A stretch of 6,218 nt of DNA, taken from assembly GCA_030590585.1 (NCBI GenBank), contig JAUUYD010000151.1, positions 1-6,218 of the forward strand, written 5' to 3'. This document shows, in pieces, positions 5,945-6,218 of the stretch. The translations under genes were made by a program, and so were the position numbers. The first letter of the stretch is position 1. Every line of letters starts with the position of its first letter. The notes under the pieces were generated by a model. It was not told the DNA's origin, did not search any database, and saw only the letters and a list, made by a program, of their open reading frames with translations. Source of the stretch: Spirochaeta sp. (GTDB lineage Bacteria > Spirochaetota > Spirochaetia > Spirochaetales_E > Spirochaetaceae_B).

Positions 5945-5973
5945 AGTCTAGCATGAGGCTTAATTGGCGTCAA
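5945..5973 (-). promoter_or_regulatory. Sigma70-type promoter of the LysM lipoprotein gene
   Basis: On the minus strand, TTGACG (5973-5968; 5 of 6) is followed by a 17-bp spacer and TAGACT (5950-5945; 4 of 6). Transcription should start near 5938, giving a leader of about 16 nt that is mostly SD. The site lies between the terminator of the ABC transporter gene and this gene, so the LysM gene should be an independent one-gene unit. Confidence 0.65.
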
Positions 5974-5993
5974 ACAGGGAAGGTGTTGCTATG

Positions 5994-6022
5994 AAAAAAA
6001 CGACCGCCCTGGAAGGCGGTCG
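5994..6022 (-). terminator. Rho-independent terminator after the ABC transporter ATPase gene
   Basis: An 8-bp perfect stem, CGACCGCC (6001-6008) with GGCGGTCG (6015-6022), has a 6-nt loop and is followed on the minus strand by seven U (complement of A 5994-6000). It lies 26 nt downstream of the minus-strand stop at 6049 and separates that gene from the LysM gene. Confidence 0.9.
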
Positions 6023-6048
6023 AAATATCTGGAAATGAATTAAAGGGC

Positions 6049-6218
6049 TTATTCGGTGTAGAACAGAGACCGTTCTGTTTCAAAATCGAAGAACTGCATT
6101 TTATCAACGTTAGGCGTGAAGTTTATCTCGTCACCAACACTGTAGTCGTTCTCAGGCATGGCACGGGCGATGAACTGATTTTCTTTTGTATCGATGTAAA
6201 GATGAGTCTCATTTCCCA
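6049..6218 (-). CDS. Sugar ABC transporter ATP-binding protein (MalK/UgpC type), C-terminal fragment
   Basis: The last 55 residues of a gene entering from the right edge, with stop TAA at 6051-6049. The stretch starts GNETHLYIDTKENQFIARAM, continues with YSVGDEINFTPNVDKMQFFD and ends FETERSLFYTE. This is the closing part of the TOBE/MOP domain of MalK/UgpC-type ATPases: 'G-E-hydrophobic-Y', 'fiaR', 'vGdei.f.pn..k..fFD.et', then a terminal aromatic-rich tail. These ATPases power import of sugars or glycerol-3-phosphate, and the TOBE region is regulatory. The Walker motifs lie outside the window and the substrate cannot be inferred. A good terminator follows. Confidence 0.8.
   Translation of the reverse strand, partial: GNETHLYIDTKENQFIARAMPENDYSVGDEINFTPNVDKMQFFDFETERSLFYTE

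Noticed and set aside
5669..5956. Plus-strand Gly/Ser/Thr-rich reading frame of 95 codons
   Set aside because: It is the antisense of the Pro/Glu stalk and signal peptide of the LysM gene; the low-complexity GSG pattern follows from that, and no SD is visible.
5923..5973. TTG at 5973 as the start of the LysM lipoprotein gene
   Set aside because: These bases are the -35 box of a good promoter, and the ATG at 5922 has AGGAGG at ideal spacing directly before the signal peptide.

Overview
The window reads as chromosomal DNA from a Gram-negative-type (diderm) bacterium, most likely a free-living spirochaete. This taxonomic call is inference. It rests on the density of lipoproteins with relaxed lipoboxes (Gln at -1 in one, Phe at -3 in another), on a LysM lipoprotein with a 'DCLW' start to the LysM domain, and on the LpoB / COG3014 / LPP20 combination. 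No rRNA, tRNA, mobile element or CRISPR array is visible, and composition looks even across the window.

Layout. (1) Bases 1-64, minus strand: the first 21 codons of a gene with a Rossmann GCGTVG motif, probably homoserine dehydrogenase, with a strong SD. (2) Bases 65-289: divergent intergenic region with a bulged 12-bp inverted repeat over the SD of the minus-strand gene, plus candidate promoters in both directions. (3) Bases 290-4427, plus strand: a tight four-gene run (gaps of 9, 21 and 4 nt) coding for an LpoB-like penicillin-binding-protein activator, a COG3014-type TPR lipoprotein, an LPP20-type lipoprotein and an M15 zinc D,D-/L,D-peptidase. All four have N-terminal lipoprotein signals. 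(4) Bases 4428-4467: convergent gap with a strong hairpin terminator. (5) Bases 4468-5922, minus strand: a fifth lipoprotein, with a Pro/Glu-rich stalk, repeated helical modules and a C-terminal LysM domain, driven by a recognisable sigma70-type promoter at 5945-5973. (6) Bases 5994-6218, minus strand: a terminator and the C-terminal TOBE part of a MalK/UgpC-type sugar ABC transporter ATPase.

How the genes fit together. All five complete genes encode predicted lipoproteins, and three of them (LpoB-like activator, M15 peptidase, LysM protein) belong to families that act on or bind peptidoglycan. The simplest reading is a cell-wall growth and remodelling locus: an activator of synthesis, a hydrolase and two scaffold-like lipoproteins of unknown role in one operon, and a wall-binding protein made from the opposite strand. 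The functional links among them are inferred from gene order and families and are not shown by the sequence. The flanking metabolic and transport genes look unrelated.
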